A DNA stretch of 64,000 nt, from assembly GCF_001941345.1 (NCBI RefSeq), contig NZ_CP009251.1, positions 2,542,001-2,606,000 on the forward strand, read 5' to 3'. This document shows positions 62,994 to 64,000 of the stretch, in pieces. Within the stretch, counting starts at the first letter, position 1; each line of letters begins with the position of its first letter. This DNA is from Corynebacterium stationis (GTDB lineage: Bacteria; Actinomycetota; Actinomycetes; Mycobacteriales; Mycobacteriaceae). A program made the translations under genes and the position numbers. Under the pieces are notes generated by a model that worked only from the letters and a program-made list of their open reading frames with translations, was not told the origin of the DNA and ran no database searches.

Positions 62994-63817
62994 CAGAACC
63001 ACCGTTCAAGGACATGCGCTACACCCGCTTCAGCATTAGAAACCGTCACCATATCGGCAGCGTCTTTCACCGCCTGGTCGGCATTCGCCATCGCAACACC
63101 AAGCCCTGCCCACTGCAGCATCTCAATGTCATTGGGCATATCGCCAAAAGCAATAACATCCTTTTGCGCAATACCATAGTGGCTGGCGAGGAATGCCACG
63201 CCGATTTCTTTGGTGATTCCAGGAGCAGCAACTTCCAACATTCCGTCCGGAATGGAGAAGGTTACATGCGCGACATCAGGATCCACATGCGGATTAATGA
63301 GATCGAAGAGTTCCTGCGACTGCATGTCAGGATTGCGGATGATCAGCTTCACCGCTGGCTGGCCAACCACACCGTGCACTGGCGCTACACCGAAGCCTTC
63401 GAAAGGTGCCTGCTCAGCATAGATTTCATCGACCACATACAATGTGTCCAACGGATCGTTTGAAGAAACGCCCGCGCGCTCCACAGCGAAGGAAACCTCC
63501 CCGTGGCGCGCCATAATTTCTTGCACGGTGGTGACAATCTCATTCATGGCGGCAGAATCCATTTCAATGGCGCGCAAAATCCGATCTTGGTCAGAGTCAT
63601 AGACCACCGCACCATTGGACGTTACGCATAATGGGCGAAGCGGAATCTGTTCCAGAATTGGTTGAATCCAGCGATGAGGGCGTCCTGTAGCCAAAGCAAA
63701 TTTCGCGCCGTCTTCCACCGCGCGGGTAACGACGTCGCGGTTGCGCGGAACTACTCGGTGATCCGGGTTTAGGAAGGTTCCATCAATATCCGAGGCAATA
63801 AACTTCGGAGCATCCAT
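62993..63817 (-). CDS. HAD-family (Cof-type) phosphatase
   Basis: 274 aa. HAD motif [13 protein letters not shown], motif II region [10 protein letters not shown], and motif [16 protein letters not shown] are intact; the cap domain is of the C2B (Cof) type. Substrate unknown; such enzymes dephosphorylate sugar phosphates or flavin-type substrates. It lies between glpK (one-base overlap) and the upstream partial gene (2-base spacing), i.e. one operon. M. tuberculosis Rv3813c is the syntenic relative. Confidence 0.9.
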   Translation of the reverse strand: MDAPKFIASDIDGTFLNPDHRVVPRNRDVVTRAVEDGAKFALATGRPHRWIQPILEQIPLRPLCVTSNGAVVYDSDQDRILRAIEMDSAAMNEIVTTVQEIMARHGEVSFAVERAGVSSNDPLDTLYVVDEIYAEQAPFEGFGVAPVHGVVGQPAVKLIIRNPDMQSQELFDLINPHVDPDVAHVTFSIPDGMLEVAAPGITKEIGVAFLASHYGIAQKDVIAFGDMPNDIEMLQWAGLGVAMANADQAVKDAADMVTVSNAEAGVAHVLERWF

Positions 63818-63819
63818 GG

Positions 63820-64000
63820 TTATTGTTGTTCCTTCCGCGCCCTCATAGCCATCTTCTTCAATTGTTTTTGCGCACGCTTGGCTAGCTTATCTTCTTGCTT
63901 GCGTGCGTCTTTAGCAGCTTTTTGCTCTGCCTCTTTGGCTTTTCGCGCCGCACGGGCAGCGCGGTCTGCCGCATCCATCCGGTTGGCTTCCTCCAACGAA
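63820..64000 (-). CDS. 3' end of a gene with a Lys/Ala/Glu-rich helical tail
   Basis: The last ~59 codons are visible: an unbroken charged helix (AADRAARAARKAKEAEQKAA then DARKQEDKLAKRAQKQLKK) ending RKEQQ-TAA at 63820-63822. The domain that this tail belongs to is outside the window. In related genomes acyltransferase genes lie here, but the visible part alone cannot support that call. The stop is 2 bases before the HAD gene ATG. Confidence 0.6.
   Translation of the reverse strand, partial: SLEEANRMDAADRAARAARKAKEAEQKAAKDARKQEDKLAKRAQKQLKKMAMRARKEQQ

Overview
The window comes from a Corynebacterium (order Mycobacteriales, mycolic-acid bacterium); I do not assign a species. The evidence is the genes themselves: Pks13, FadD32 and AccD4 for mycolic acid condensation, two antigen-85-type mycolyltransferases (one with LGFP repeats), a Glf/GlfT2 galactan pair, AftB and AftD arabinofuranosyltransferases, a UbiA-type decaprenyl-phosphate phosphoribosyltransferase and an MmpL3/CmpL1-type exporter. 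Many gene starts also look leaderless, as is common in this genus. Gene order matches what I remember of the C. glutamicum cg3160-cg3200 region and the M. tuberculosis Rv0204c-Rv0236 and Rv3802c-Rv3813c regions.

Layout. 0-8 kb: end of an AlaT-like aminotransferase, an HNH endonuclease of the DUF222 type, YibE/F, ugd, dcd, tRNA-Gly(CCC), a VanW protein, a family 3 glycoside hydrolase lipoprotein and a universal stress protein. 8-16.4 kb: envelope glycan genes (DUF2613, aftD, acyltransferase-3, the DUF3068/PgfA-like protein, a polytopic protein resembling the membrane part of AftD, a GT4 glycosyltransferase and a SAM methyltransferase). 16.4-23.8 kb: pckG, trmB, a NYN protein, the cmpL1-type exporter, an LPG-synthase-TM protein and DUF3054. 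23.8-36.5 kb: an accessory block with a FecBCD-type metal or siderophore ABC transporter, the complete urease operon ureABCEFGD, a second HNH endonuclease, a PabC aminotransferase continuous with an ArsR regulator, and pabAB. 36.5-58.4 kb: the mycolate/arabinogalactan cluster, all on the minus strand (28-aa peptide, accD4, pks13, fadD32, cutinase-like protein, DUF732 lipoprotein, cop1, cmt2, aftB, ubiA, PAP2, glfT2, a phosphatase-like protein without its catalytic Cys, glf). 58.5-64 kb: a secreted peptidoglycan amidase, an sdpI pseudogene, glpK, a HAD phosphatase and the 3' end of one more gene.

How the genes work together. AccD4, FadD32 and Pks13 supply the extender unit, activate the meromycolate and condense the two. 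The MMPL protein, probably with the PgfA-like protein, exports trehalose monomycolate. Cop1 and Cmt2 attach the mycoloyl groups to arabinan. That arabinan is built by AftB and AftD from decaprenylphosphoryl-arabinose, whose precursor is made by UbiA and probably processed by the PAP2 phosphatase. Glf and GlfT2 build the galactan beneath it. The urease block is a separate nitrogen and pH function with a plausible dedicated nickel importer.

Most interesting signals: a PabC-ArsR read-through with a His-rich C-terminus next to urease; a dispersed 15-bp imperfect palindrome CATCG-NNAAG-CGATG inside unrelated genes; a 28-codon peptide gene with a strong ribosome binding site and terminator in the mycolate cluster; a phosphatase relative that has lost its P-loop Cys; an sdpI gene interrupted by one TAG; and shared TTATCCACAG boxes before both HNH genes.
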